DNA of 64,000 nucleotides, from assembly GCA_036380735.1 (NCBI GenBank), contig DASVEE010000004.1:1-64000 (forward strand), read 5' to 3'. A program made the translations under genes and the position numbers. This DNA comes from DASVEE01 sp036380735 (lineage in GTDB: Bacteria > Acidobacteriota > Thermoanaerobaculia > Gp7-AA8). Shown here piece after piece: positions 42,019-52,130 of this stretch. Below the pieces are notes generated by a model. That model did not search any database, had not been told where the DNA came from, and worked only from the letters and a program-made list of their open reading frames with translations. Within the stretch, counting starts at the first letter, position 1; each line of letters begins with the position of its first letter.

Positions 42019-42501
42019 CTACTTGCGCGCGGTCTGCGTTTCTTCGAACAGCAGGCGGCCGAACAGCACCACGATCGACTTGCCGGTGGCGCGGCCCAGG
42101 GTGGAGCCTTCGATGATGGAGATGCCGACTTCCTGGTAGCTGGGCGACAGGATGTTGGCGCGGTGGCCTTCCGACTCCATCCACGACTGCACCAGCACTT
42201 CGACCGTTTCGAAACCCGACGCCAGGTTCTCGCCGGCGAACTGGAACTCGTAGCCGCGGTGTTTCATCCAGACGAAGGGCGCGCGGCCGTCGGGGGAGAC
42301 GTGGCTCCAGTACGCCAGCTCTTCCATGTCGCGCATGCGGTCGTCCGAGGCGTTGGTGAGGCGGACCTCGGAGCGCAGGGGCGGCAGCCTGTGCGCGAGG
42401 CGGTACTTGTTCATCTCCGCCAGGACGGATTCGCGCGTGATCTCCGCCGCCATCAGCGACGGGGCGACTGCGAACAGCACAACCGCGAGCAGGGTCTTCA
42501 T
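42019..42501 (-). CDS. secreted CAP/SCP-domain protein (YkwD-like)
   Basis: A 160-residue protein. Signal peptide (1-19) then a CAP domain: VLAEMNKYRLAHRLPPLRSE, MRDMEELAYWSHVSPDGRAP, GENLASGF, ESEGHRANILSPSYQEVGI. The His/Glu cavity residues of the family are present. Extracellular; function of bacterial CAP proteins is poorly defined. It lies 28 bp downstream of the kinase-like gene. Confidence 0.9.
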   Translation of the reverse strand: MKTLLAVVLFAVAPSLMAAEITRESVLAEMNKYRLAHRLPPLRSEVRLTNASDDRMRDMEELAYWSHVSPDGRAPFVWMKHRGYEFQFAGENLASGFETVEVLVQSWMESEGHRANILSPSYQEVGISIIEGSTLGRATGKSIVVLFGRLLFEETQTARK

Positions 42502-42529
42502 AGGTACGTTCCGTTGGTACAGCCGTTGG

Positions 42530-43783
42530 TCAGCGCGCGTTGTCGGGACGAACGCGCAGGAAAAACGTGCAGGCTTTGCCGGTCTTGGATTCGACCCACA
42601 CTGAACCGGCATGCGCCACCGCAAATTCACGGCACTTGAACAGCCCTCGCCCTGTCCGTTCCGGACTCGCCGGGTTCCAGACGAACGACGGCTCGAAGAT
42701 CGACTGACGCAGCTCTTCCGGCACCATCGCGCCGTTGTCCATGACGAAGAACAGCAGCAGCGGTTTGCCTTTGTGCTCCATCCAGCGGACGCCGAGGACC
42801 ACCTGGCCGCCGGGCGGCACGTAGTGCAGCGCGTTGTCCATGAGGATGGCCAGCGCGTCGGAGAGCTGCTCGTGATCGATGTAGCGCTCTTCGAGCTCCT
42901 GCACGTCGACCTGCAACTGCACGCTCTTCAGATCGGCGTAAGCGCGGAAGCGGTCGCCGACGCGGCGGACGACGTCCGTCACCGTCGGCACGGGACGCAG
43001 GCCGCTCGACCACTCCTCGACTTCCGGCGCCAGCTCGAGCGACGAAAGGATCTGATCGACGCCCGCGGCCGAGTCGGCGAGGAAATGATCGCTCCGCGTC
43101 CCTGCGGCGTGATGCAGCGACTCGCGCAGCGCGCGCAGCGGGCCGAAGACCGTCTCGCGCAGATACGTGACGAACGACGCGTGCGCCTCGTTCATCGGAT
43201 CGGCGTAGCGGAAGACCAGCACCGCGCCGCTCGCGCCACCGGACATCGGCACGAGCGTGTAGAGGAAGTTGCGGTTGTTGATGCGCACGCCGGCGGACGT
43301 CGGCACCGACAGATCGCCGACGCGCACGCCGGCCTTCGCCTCGACGGTGGCCAGCGTGGCCAGGTCGGTCGGCGTCGCATCGAAGATGCGCTTCGCCTCG
43401 TCCGAGACGAACTTCACCGAGCGGTCGGGCCCGAGCAGGATCGACGGGACGCCGGCGGCGACGAGCAGATCGACGACGCTGGTAACGGCGGGCGTGGCCG
43501 ATTCGACGCGGAACGGGAGGATCGGTGCTTTGGGAAACGGATCGAGGGCGGCGGCGGTGGCGGGAGATGCCTGGCCTGAAGAGACGGGCGTGGACATCGG
43601 AGCCGAGGCCGGCGCGGAAGGCATCGGCGGCTCGGCTGCAAAGTCGACGTCAGGCTCCGCCACCGCTTCCGCGGGCGCCGTCGTCTGCACCGACGGAGAC
43701 GATTTCTTCCGCGGCTTATCGCACTTCTCGCAGAGGATGCCCTGCGAAACTTCGCTGCCGCACATGAAGCATTTCCGCGCCAT
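42530..43783 (-). CDS. zinc-ribbon, PAS-like, HATPase (histidine-kinase-like) protein
   Basis: A 417-residue protein. Zinc ribbon Cys 5, 8, 18, 21; Pro/Ala linker (25-95); PAS-like region (105-210). C-terminal GHKL ATPase: N box DNALHYVPPGG, G1 MDNGAMVPEEL, G2 GRGLFKC. No convincing H-box His with Glu partner was found, only ETVFGPLRALRESLHHAAG, so autokinase activity is doubtful. It may act as an anti-sigma-type kinase or a pseudokinase sensor. No response regulator adjacent. Confidence 0.75.
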   Translation of the reverse strand: MARKCFMCGSEVSQGILCEKCDKPRKKSSPSVQTTAPAEAVAEPDVDFAAEPPMPSAPASAPMSTPVSSGQASPATAAALDPFPKAPILPFRVESATPAVTSVVDLLVAAGVPSILLGPDRSVKFVSDEAKRIFDATPTDLATLATVEAKAGVRVGDLSVPTSAGVRINNRNFLYTLVPMSGGASGAVLVFRYADPMNEAHASFVTYLRETVFGPLRALRESLHHAAGTRSDHFLADSAAGVDQILSSLELAPEVEEWSSGLRPVPTVTDVVRRVGDRFRAYADLKSVQLQVDVQELEERYIDHEQLSDALAILMDNALHYVPPGGQVVLGVRWMEHKGKPLLLFFVMDNGAMVPEELRQSIFEPSFVWNPASPERTGRGLFKCREFAVAHAGSVWVESKTGKACTFFLRVRPDNAR

Positions 43784-43852
43784 TCCGACTCCCGGACCTG
43801 CGATCTTACGATAAAGTCTCCCCCCATTTCGAATCCAGGGAGCTGAAAACGA

Positions 43853-44701
<849 letters not shown>

Positions 44702-44840
44702 GGCCCAGGGCGCAGGGCCCGGGGCTCAGGGGCTGCGCTACGCGACGGTCAAACGCGTGTGGCCACGCATTGCAGCGCGGCCATCGAACAAAAACTTCGC
44801 GTGAACATCTGAGACCTGCGCCTTGGGCGCTGAGCCCTTT
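44702..44840. repeat. family F composite inverted repeat (GC-rich 7-mer arms)
   Basis: Left arm (44702-44733) reads as CAGGGCG, CAGGGCC, CGGGGCT, CAGGGGC 7-mers. Right arm (44814-44840) is CCTGCGCC, TTGGGCGCTGAGCCC. An inner GGGGCTGCGCTACGCG/CACGCATTGCAGCGCGG pair lies in the long loop. It directly follows the hbd stop. Same architecture as family B but GC-rich. Confidence 0.65.
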
Positions 44841-44887
44841 GCTGGTTGACATACTTCCTCGACCAGTGATGTTGTACGCGACACATC

Positions 44888-46744
44888 ATGCTCTGCCAGA
44901 CCTGTAGCGCTTACAACGCCGACGAGCGCGAGTTCTGCTTTCGTTGCCAGAACAAACTTCTCGTGCTCTCCGGCGTCAACCCGTTCGAAGAAGATGAGCT
45001 CGACGATTACGAGGAAGATGACGACCTTTCTCTCGATGAGCATCTCCTCGAGCGCGTCTCCGCCCTCGAAGAGATCATCAAGCGCTCCGCCGAGACCATG
45101 CGCTCGCTCGTCGACGCCGTGCAGAAGCACGAGCGCGCCATCTTCATCAATCAGACAGGTCTCCTTTCCGTCAAAGAGATCCTCGAAAAGAAGAACGTCC
45201 TCAGCGGCGACGAAGTCGTCGAGCTGTGGGAATCCAAGATGGGCGAGCAGATGCTCGCTCTCGAAAAGAAGCAGCGCTTCACCGAGCGCAAGGACCGCAT
45301 GGTCTCGCTGTTCCGCGGTGAGAAGCGCGACCGTTTCCTGCAATTCGTCGGTGACTCCGAAGCCGCGTTCGACGGTTTCGATCCCGAGCGCGGGATGAAG
45401 CACCTGGAGGAAGCCTTCAAGCTCGACCGCGACAACTACGAGCTCTCCTTCTTCCTCGGCGAGATGTTCTTCAACGACGGCAATCTCGACCGCGCCAAGC
45501 AGTACCTCGAGCGCACCCTCGAAGTGCAGCCCGACCATTTCGACGCCGCCGTCTTCTACGGCGTGCTGCTCCACGAGCGCCAGGACCTCAAAGGCGCCGA
45601 GCGCTGGCTCCGCCGCGCCATCCAGATCTCCCAGGAGTCGTTCCTCCCGTACTTCAGCCTCGGCGCCATCTACGCGCGCAAGGGAAAGCTCCTCCGCGCG
45701 CAGAAGTTCCTCGAGAAAGCCATCCAGCTCGAAGCCATCCCGCAGGCGTATTACCTGCTCGGCACGATCTTCTACGAGAAAGGCCAGCTCGAGCGCTCCA
45801 TCCGCTCGTTCCAGGCCGCGCTGAAGCTCGATCCCGATTACGAAGAAGCCATCTACCACCTCGGGCTCTGCTACCTCGACCGCAACTGGAACCGCAAGGC
45901 CATCGAGTGCTTCCAGGAAGCGCTGGAGCTCAATCCCAACAAGATGGAGTACCAGCAGGCCGTCAAGATTCACGAGGGGCTGAACGTCCACATGCCGGTG
46001 CAGGGACCGGCCGTCGACGACGTGCGCGAGGCCGAGACCTTCGCCAGCGAAGGGCAATACGCCGACGCGCTGGAGCGCTATCGCCGCGCGGCGACGCTCG
46101 ATCCCGAGAACGTCAACATCCTCCTGCCGTACGCGCTGCTCTGCTCGCAGGTCGACCTCAACTCCGAGGCCATCACCGTGGCGCGGCGGATCCTGCACGT
46201 GAAGCCGCCAGAAGTCGTCGCGGCCGCCGCGTACACGACGCTGGTCGAGGCGCTGCGTGCCGAGGGGAACTTCAAGGAGGCGAACCGCGCGCTGGAAGAG
46301 ATGCTGCGCGACTACACCTCCAACTACGCCAAGTCGATCGCGTACTACGAGAAGGCGTACAACCTCGCGGAGATGGAAGAGAACCTCGACGAAGCGCTCG
46401 AGTCGGCGCAGCTCGCGCTCCGCTATTCACCGAAGGAGCTGAAGCAGTTTCCGCTCGCGGCCCTCGGGTGGGTCTACTTCAAGCGCCGCGACTTCCGGAA
46501 CGCCGTCGACTTTCTCTCGAAGTCCGCCGACCTCGGGCCGACCGCCACGAACCTCATGCACCTCGGCATGGCCCTCCTCGAAAGCGGCCAGAAAGAGCGC
46601 GCCCGCCAGGTCTTCCGCAAGGCCAAGACGTTCAAGATCAAAGGCGCCGGCCTCGAAGAGAAGATCCTCGAACAGGTCCGCAGCGCGACCAAGCTGATCG
46701 ACCGCCTGCACGCAAGGCGGCGCAAGATTCCGAAGAACCAATAG
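44888..46744 (+). CDS. zinc-ribbon + TPR repeat protein
   Basis: A 618-residue protein. The N-terminal ribbon CQTC...CFRC (Cys 3, 6, 17, 20) precedes an acidic linker (33-55, EEDELDDYEEDDDL). Residues 160-600 are serial TPR motifs (for example AKQYLERTLEVQPDHFDAAV, SIRSFQAALKLDPDYEEAIY). A scaffold for protein complexes; no signal peptide. TTGACA at 44846-44851 is a plausible -35. The stop codon TAG lies in a family A repeat. Confidence 0.85.
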   Translation: MLCQTCSAYNADEREFCFRCQNKLLVLSGVNPFEEDELDDYEEDDDLSLDEHLLERVSALEEIIKRSAETMRSLVDAVQKHERAIFINQTGLLSVKEILEKKNVLSGDEVVELWESKMGEQMLALEKKQRFTERKDRMVSLFRGEKRDRFLQFVGDSEAAFDGFDPERGMKHLEEAFKLDRDNYELSFFLGEMFFNDGNLDRAKQYLERTLEVQPDHFDAAVFYGVLLHERQDLKGAERWLRRAIQISQESFLPYFSLGAIYARKGKLLRAQKFLEKAIQLEAIPQAYYLLGTIFYEKGQLERSIRSFQAALKLDPDYEEAIYHLGLCYLDRNWNRKAIECFQEALELNPNKMEYQQAVKIHEGLNVHMPVQGPAVDDVREAETFASEGQYADALERYRRAATLDPENVNILLPYALLCSQVDLNSEAITVARRILHVKPPEVVAAAAYTTLVEALRAEGNFKEANRALEEMLRDYTSNYAKSIAYYEKAYNLAEMEENLDEALESAQLALRYSPKELKQFPLAALGWVYFKRRDFRNAVDFLSKSADLGPTATNLMHLGMALLESGQKERARQVFRKAKTFKIKGAGLEEKILEQVRSATKLIDRLHARRRKIPKNQ

Positions 46745-46834
46745 GGACGAATAGGACCTATAGGACGAATAGGACCAATGGGACTGGTGAGAATCCCATT
46801 TGTCCCATAAGTCCTATCTGTCCCATTCGTCCCA
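46740..46834. repeat. family A composite inverted repeat
   Basis: Left arm 46740-46785 (AATAGGGACG edge), short loop and right arm 46792-46833. It contains the TPR gene stop and lies 9 bp from the convergent BON-LysM gene stop. Confidence 0.9.
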
Positions 46835-46842
46835 GCGCGCTT

Positions 46843-47286
46843 CTACGGAATCTTCAGCGTCATCCCTTCGCGGATCTTGTCCGCGTCGCTGAGCTGGTCG
46901 CGGTTCGCGTTGAAGATCTTCTGGTACTCGCTGGCTTTGCCGTAGTAGTGCTGGGCGATGTGGGTGAGGGTTTCGCCCTTATTCACGGTGTGGGTGCGCG
47001 CGCCGGTGGACGTCTGCGGCGCCAGCCCCGGGGCGAAGCCGGCGGTCTGCGGACGCGGCTGACCGGGCGAGGGGATCTCCTGTGAGACCGCGATCATGTT
47101 CATCACGCCCGCGGTGTCTCCCAGCTTCTCCGTGATGGCGCGCATGACGTTCTGCTTCTCCGCGAGCGACTGCACGGTCCCGTGAATCTCGACCATGTTG
47201 CCGTTCGCGCGCGCATTCAAGTCGCGGACGCCCGTGGACGCGGCGATGCTCTGCACCGTCTGCTGAATCTTCGATAAATCGGCCAT
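46843..47286 (-). CDS. BON + LysM domain protein
   Basis: A 147-residue protein. ATG at 47286 after AAAGGAG. BON domain (5-65, NARANGNMVEIHGTVQSLAE), Pro-rich linker, C-terminal LysM (98-147, HTVNKGETLTHIAQHYYG, IFNANRDQL). Same architecture as YgaU/Kbp potassium-binding proteins, but the usual N-terminus differs. No signal peptide seen. It binds peptidoglycan or potassium by analogy. Confidence 0.85.
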   Translation of the reverse strand: MADLSKIQQTVQSIAASTGVRDLNARANGNMVEIHGTVQSLAEKQNVMRAITEKLGDTAGVMNMIAVSQEIPSPGQPRPQTAGFAPGLAPQTSTGARTHTVNKGETLTHIAQHYYGKASEYQKIFNANRDQLSDADKIREGMTLKIP

Positions 47287-47690
47287 TGGTGGCTCCTTTC
47301 GCAACCAACGGTGTTGTGCGAGAACCACGCCTCTGCACCAGCACGGCGGGAGTGCTGGGCGGCAGTCGCGTGACGAGCCGAAACACCCATGGTTTCACGT
47401 TTAGGCTGCTGCTCACGACAAATGCAATCCATGGATTCGTCTTCGGAGCCTCCACGCTAACTTTCAACACCCATGGTTTAATGCTCATCGTTCGTTGAAC
47501 GCCGCGCATCGTTCAACGAACGATGACCATGAGTCCATGGGTGTTCCGCAGCGTTCGATGAACGACGATCATGAAACCATGGGTGTTGCGGATCGTTCTC
47601 GCTACGCCGCTCAGCAGTCGAGGGATTCTGCGGCACGTTCAAAACGGAACGCGGAACAGTCCTGGAGTGTCCCCCGGCGTTCGCTCGCCT
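47287..47690. repeat. family D-related palindrome cluster (gene-free gap)
   Basis: This 404-bp gap holds no convincing gene. It contains CGTTCGTTGAACG-type palindromes (47487-47520 and 47550-47564) like the 6690-7115 array. It also has two AACACCCATGGTTT motifs (47382, 47466) and two inverse forms CCATGGGTGTT (47533, 47575). The inverted pairs could fold into nested hairpins. The upstream end includes the ribosome site of the BON-LysM gene. Confidence 0.7.
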
Positions 47691-50087
47691 CTACGCCTTG
47701 GTCAATTTGGCGAATTTGGCGATGAACTTCTTCGAGCCGGCACCTTCGAAGTACACCGTCAGCTTCGCTTCCGGTCCGCTGCCTTCCATGGTCAGGATCG
47801 TGCCGACACCGAACTGTTCGTGACGCACCCGGGCTCCGCGGGCGAAGTCGGCCTTGGGCGCCTCCGCCTGTTTGGCAGCCCGGATGGCTGACGGATCGAA
47901 TTGCACCGGCGCGTTCTGGAAGAACGACATGACGCTCTGTGCCGAGCCGGCTTTCGGCGGCTGTTGCGACTGTGCCGGACGCGCCGGCGGCTGCGGAGAG
48001 CGCTGTTGCGGCTGCGAGGGGCGTGGCGACTGGGCATAGTTGCCGCGGGACGAGCCGCTGCCGCCGCGCGACGACCCGCCGCCGTAACGCTCGTTGCCGT
48101 AGCTGTTGTTGCCGTAGCGCTGCTGCTGCTGGATCGGGCGCTCGCGCCATGACGGCGACTCCGGAACGTAGCGCGCGCTGGCGATACGCACCGGCTCCTT
48201 CACCTCGTCCGGGATCTCGTCGAGGAACGGGGAGGCGTTCTGCTCGCGGAACTTGCCGTGGATGCGCCGCTCGAACGCGTGCATGCAGTACAGCAGCTCG
48301 CGCGCGCGGGTCATGCCGACGTAGCAGAGGCGGCGCTCCTCCTCCAGGTCCTCGCTGTGCTCGAGCGACTGCGCGTGCGGCAGGATCCCTTCCTCCATGC
48401 CGACGAGGAAGACGACCTTGTACTCCAGCCCCTTCGCCGAGTGCAGGGTCATCAGCGTAACCCCCTTCTGCGACTCGTAGCGGTCGAGGTCCGACATCAG
48501 CGTCAGCGAATCGAGGTAGTCGCTGAGCGAGGCGCCGGGGTTGTTCTGCGTGTATTCACCCGCGGAGTTGAGCAGTTCGTCGAGGTTCTCCAGGCGCGAC
48601 TCGTCCTGCACGTCGCGCGACTCCTGCAGCATGCGGCGGTAGCCGGTGCGCAGCAGGAGGTAGTCGAAGAACTCCGGCAGCGGATTGCCGACCGCGCGCT
48701 GCAGGTCGTGCACGATCTCGCGGAACTCCTTCACCGCTTTCGCGGCGCGCGCCGGCAGGAAGTCGAGCGTGCCCTCGATGATCGTCCAGAGCGAGACGTT
48801 CTGCGCGGCCGCCTGCTCGCTGAGCGTGTTGATCGTCGTGTCGCCGATGCCGCGCGACGGCACGTTGATCACGCGCTCGATCGACGGCGTGTCGTGCGGC
48901 CGCACGGTCAGGCGCACGAACGAGAGGATGTCCTTGATCTCCGCGCGCTCGTAGAACTTCACGCCTCCGACGACGCTGTACGGCATGTTCGCGCGCAGCA
49001 GCTCTTCTTCGAACGGTCGCGACTGCGCGTTGGTGCGGAAGAGGATGGCGATGTCCGCCAGCGAGTATTTGCCGCGCATCGAGGAGATGCGCTCGAGGAC
49101 GAACTGCGCTTCCTCGCGCTCGTTGCTGCACGTCACGACGCGCACCGGATCGCCGGCGCCGCCGCTCGTGAAAAGCGTCTTTCCCTTGCGCGCGATGTTG
49201 TTCGAGACGACGCCCGTCGCCGCGGCCAGGATGTTGCCGGTCGAGCGGTAGTTCTGTTCCAGCTTGATGATGCGCGCGCCCGCAAAGTCGCGCTCGAAGT
49301 TGAGGATGTTGTTGATGTCGGCGCCGCGGAACTTGTAGATCGACTGGTCCTCGTCACCGACCGCCACGATGTTGCCGGTGCCCGACAGCGCCTTCACCAG
49401 CGCGTACTGCGCGTGGTTCGTGTCCTGGTACTCGTCGATCAGCAGGTGCTGGAAGCGGCGGTGGATCTCCTCGCGCACGTCCTCCTCCTTCCTCAGGAGC
49501 AGGACGAAGTTGCCGATGAGATCGTCGAAGTCCATCGCGTCGAATTCCTTCAGACGCTTCTGGTAGAGGCGGTAGATCTCGCTGACGCGCGCGCCGAAGA
49601 AGTCGAGGTTCGTCTTCTCGTACTCCACCGGCCCCTGCAGCTCGTTCTTCGCGTGGGAGATGCGAGTCAGCACGGAACGCGGCGGGAACGCCTCGTCGTT
49701 GACGTTCAGCTCGCGCATGCAGCGGCGGATGAGCGTGAGCTGGTCGGCCGTGTCGTAGACCGCGAACGACTTGGTGTATCCGAGGCGGTCGGCGTGGCGG
49801 CGGAGGATGCGGAGGGAGGTCGAGTGGAACGTGCCGATCCAGGGGCGATAGCCGCCGCCCGGGATCAGGTGATTCACGCGCTCGAGCATCTCGGCCGCGG
49901 CTTTGTTCGTGAACGTGACGGCAAGGATCGACGGCGGCGCAACATTAAGCTGGCCAATGAGATAGGCGATGCGGTAGGTGATGACGCGAGTCTTCCCCGA
50001 GCCGGCGCCGGCGAGGACGAGCAGAGGCCCTTCGCCGTGTGTCACCGCGTCGCGCTGCTGGGGATTGAGTCCGGAGAGATCGATCAT
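47691..50087 (-). CDS. uvrD: UvrD/PcrA-type SF1A DNA helicase
   Basis: A 798-residue protein. Motif I LAGAGSGKTRVI (around 26-37), motif II LLIDEYQDTNHAQY (around 222), motif III GDEDQSIYKFRGA and C-terminal motif TLHSAKGLEYKVVFL. A disordered Gln/Ser/Pro/Gly segment (about 660-735) precedes the PcrA-type C-terminal beta domain (GARVRHEQFGVGTIL). It unwinds DNA in excision and mismatch repair and clears RecA or RNA polymerase. Gene is monocistronic and divergent from tatA. Confidence 0.95.
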   Translation of the reverse strand: MIDLSGLNPQQRDAVTHGEGPLLVLAGAGSGKTRVITYRIAYLIGQLNVAPPSILAVTFTNKAAAEMLERVNHLIPGGGYRPWIGTFHSTSLRILRRHADRLGYTKSFAVYDTADQLTLIRRCMRELNVNDEAFPPRSVLTRISHAKNELQGPVEYEKTNLDFFGARVSEIYRLYQKRLKEFDAMDFDDLIGNFVLLLRKEEDVREEIHRRFQHLLIDEYQDTNHAQYALVKALSGTGNIVAVGDEDQSIYKFRGADINNILNFERDFAGARIIKLEQNYRSTGNILAAATGVVSNNIARKGKTLFTSGGAGDPVRVVTCSNEREEAQFVLERISSMRGKYSLADIAILFRTNAQSRPFEEELLRANMPYSVVGGVKFYERAEIKDILSFVRLTVRPHDTPSIERVINVPSRGIGDTTINTLSEQAAAQNVSLWTIIEGTLDFLPARAAKAVKEFREIVHDLQRAVGNPLPEFFDYLLLRTGYRRMLQESRDVQDESRLENLDELLNSAGEYTQNNPGASLSDYLDSLTLMSDLDRYESQKGVTLMTLHSAKGLEYKVVFLVGMEEGILPHAQSLEHSEDLEEERRLCYVGMTRARELLYCMHAFERRIHGKFREQNASPFLDEIPDEVKEPVRIASARYVPESPSWRERPIQQQQRYGNNSYGNERYGGGSSRGGSGSSRGNYAQSPRPSQPQQRSPQPPARPAQSQQPPKAGSAQSVMSFFQNAPVQFDPSAIRAAKQAEAPKADFARGARVRHEQFGVGTILTMEGSGPEAKLTVYFEGAGSKKFIAKFAKLTKA

Positions 50088-50238
50088 GATTGCGGGGGCA
50101 GTTTAATGGAGGATGGAACGATCCTGCGGGCCGATCCATGCCCCCAGGATTGTCCCCGCGCGACCCGCTGTTGTTGGCGCCGTTACCCGATTCGTCTACA
50201 CTGCCCGGCGCTTCGGTCTTGCGTCCCTGGAGGACATC

Positions 50239-50427
50239 ATGTTTGGTCTTGGTTTGCCTGAGCTGCTCATCATTCTCGTGATCGTGATCGTCATTTTCGG
50301 CGCCAGCAAGCTGCCCCAGCTCGGCCGTGGCCTCGGCGAAGGCATCTCCAACTTCCGCGACGGCATCAAAGGCAAAGACGACAAGCAGATCGCCGAGAAG
50401 CGCGCGTCCGAAGAGAAGCGGTCCTGA
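50239..50427 (+). CDS. tatA: Sec-independent translocase subunit TatA
   Basis: A 62-residue protein after a strong GGAGG site. Single membrane helix (MFGLGLPELLIILVIVIVIF), then the FGxxKLP hinge and amphipathic helix (LGRGLGEGISNFRDGIK), the TatA/E fingerprint. It forms the pore for folded Tat substrates. TatB/C are not in the window. The stop TGA overlaps the putative CTG start of rmlD. Confidence 0.93.
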   Translation: MFGLGLPELLIILVIVIVIFGASKLPQLGRGLGEGISNFRDGIKGKDDKQIAEKRASEEKRS

Positions 50428-51272
50428 ACCAGCGCTGGCTCCTCGTTGGCGCCGGCGGGATGGTCGGCCGCGACCTCCACGACGAGCTCACGTCCCGCGG
50501 TGAAAGCGTCGTCGCGCTGACGAAGAGCGAGCTGGATATCACCGACGTGCGCCCGATCCAGAGCGCCGTTCGCGAGCACCGGCCGACGGTCATCGTCAAC
50601 TGCGCCGCGTACACCAAGGTCGACCAGGCGGAGCAGGAAGAGAGCATCGCCAACGCCATCAACGGCTCGGCGGTGGAGCTGCTCGCCGCGGCGGCGAACG
50701 AGGCCGACGCCCTCCTCCTCCACATCTCCACGGACTTTGTTTTCGACGGCTCCAAGACGGCGCCGTACGAAGTGAACGATCCCACGGGCCCGCTCTCCGC
50801 GTACGGCCGCTCGAAGCTGCTGGGGGAGATCGCCGCCTCGCACGCGCGCAAGCACGCGATCGTGCGGACGGCGTGGCTCTTCGGGGTGCACGGGCCGAAC
50901 TTCGTCGAGGCGATCCGCAACCAGCTCCGCAAAGGCACCAACCCGCTGCGCGTGGTCCACGATCAGCGCGGCCGCCCCACGTACACGCCGCACCTCGCCG
51001 CGGCGCTGATCCGCATCGCCCTCTCCGGCCACACCGGCATCTTCCACTACGCCGACTCGGATGAATGCACCTGGTTCGACTTCGCGAAAGCGATCGTCGA
51101 GGAGAGTGGCGCATCGACGGAGGTCCTCCCCGTGACCACGGACGAGTTCCCCCGCCCCGCAAAGCGCCCCGCGTACTCAGTGCTGTCGACCGAGCGCTAC
51201 GAACGCGTCACGGGCGTAGCGCCGGACAGCTGGCGTGAAGGCCTGGCGGAGTACTTTTCCCTGAAACCGTGA
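50424..51272 (+). CDS. rmlD: dTDP-4-dehydrorhamnose reductase
   Basis: A 282-residue protein if started at the CTG at 50424, which overlaps the tatA stop (CTGA). The nearest ATG (50460) would remove half of the NAD(P)-binding loop LLVGAGGMVGRDL, so an upstream non-AUG start is likely. Other marks: YTKVDQAEQE, STDFVFDG, SAYGRSKLLGE (Tyr/Lys pair), VRTAWLFG. It makes dTDP-L-rhamnose for surface glycans, possibly feeding the Wzm/Wzt exporter. Confidence 0.9.
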   Translation: MNQRWLLVGAGGMVGRDLHDELTSRGESVVALTKSELDITDVRPIQSAVREHRPTVIVNCAAYTKVDQAEQEESIANAINGSAVELLAAAANEADALLLHISTDFVFDGSKTAPYEVNDPTGPLSAYGRSKLLGEIAASHARKHAIVRTAWLFGVHGPNFVEAIRNQLRKGTNPLRVVHDQRGRPTYTPHLAAALIRIALSGHTGIFHYADSDECTWFDFAKAIVEESGASTEVLPVTTDEFPRPAKRPAYSVLSTERYERVTGVAPDSWREGLAEYFSLKP

Positions 51273-51289
51273 CCGGGACCCACCCACCC

Positions 51290-51366
51290 GTGCCGCCGGT
51301 CTGCCAAGGGTTGGGCGGCACATGGGGTCCTATTCGTTCCATTTGTCCTATAGGTGCTATCGTTCC
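51290..51366. repeat. hairpin plus family A right arm
   Basis: GTGCCGCC (51290-51297)/GGCGGCAC (51314-51321) forms a short hairpin. It is followed by a lone family A right arm (51327-51366) ending CTATCGTTCC. Convergent gap between rmlD and tlyA. Confidence 0.75.
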
Positions 51367-51395
51367 CTGTAACGATTACGCGAAACAGTGAGCAA

Positions 51396-52130
51396 TTAAA
51401 CAGCACCAATTCTTGCGTACATCAAATACTCCACGTTTCCTTCGGCGCCCTTCACCGGACTTTCGATGACGCCCTGCACGTCGAAACCGGTCTCCCGGGC
51501 GAACGCCGTGACCGATTCGACGACTTCGGCGCGCTTCGTTTCGTCGCGGACGATGCCGCCCTTGCCGACGTCGTGCTTGCCCACTTCGAACTGCGGCTTG
51601 ATCAACGCGACCAGCTCCCCCTTCAGGAAACGGGCGACGGCGGGGAGGATCAGCTTGAGGGAGATGAAGGAAACGTCGATGGAGACGAACTCGATCGGAT
51701 CGTCGAAGTTCTCCGGATGGAGGTAGCGCGCGTTGACCTTCTCCCGGTTGATGACGCGGGGATCGTTGCGCAGGGAGACGTCGAGCTGGCCATAGCCGAC
51801 ATCGATGGCGTAGACCTTCGTGGCGCCGTTCTTCAGCATCACGTCGGTGAAGCCGCCGGTCGACGCGCCGATGTCGGCGCAAATCTTCCCTTCGACGCTG
51901 AGCCCGAACTGCTCGAGGGCACCGGCCAGCTTCATGCCGCCGCGTCCGACCCACGGATGCTCCAGCTCCGCGACACGCACCTCGTCGTCATCCGCGACCG
52001 TGGCGCCGGCCTTGTCGACGTACTGCCCGTTGACCAGCACGCGCCTGGCCATGATGAGCGACTGCGCCTTCGAGCGCGTCTCCACCAGGCCACGCTCGAC
52101 GAGGACGACGTCGAGACGCTGCTTCTTCAC
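51396..52130 (-). CDS. tlyA: TlyA-family 2'-O-rRNA methyltransferase
   Basis: A 244-residue protein. N-terminal S4 RNA-binding domain (1-60, RLDVVLVERGLVETRSKAQ) and FtsJ-like Rossmann domain with SAM motif ADIGASTGGFTDVML. It methylates ribosomal RNA. Last gene of an operon reading PIN, dxs and upstream, typical of the dxs-tlyA pairing in many bacteria. Starts with a 4-bp overlap with the PIN gene. Confidence 0.93.
   Translation of the reverse strand: MKKQRLDVVLVERGLVETRSKAQSLIMARRVLVNGQYVDKAGATVADDDEVRVAELEHPWVGRGGMKLAGALEQFGLSVEGKICADIGASTGGFTDVMLKNGATKVYAIDVGYGQLDVSLRNDPRVINREKVNARYLHPENFDDPIEFVSIDVSFISLKLILPAVARFLKGELVALIKPQFEVGKHDVGKGGIVRDETKRAEVVESVTAFARETGFDVQGVIESPVKGAEGNVEYLMYARIGAV

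Noticed and set aside
42530..43783. Ordinary two-component histidine kinase
   Set aside because: ATPase boxes are clear but no convincing phosphoacceptor His was found and no response regulator is adjacent.
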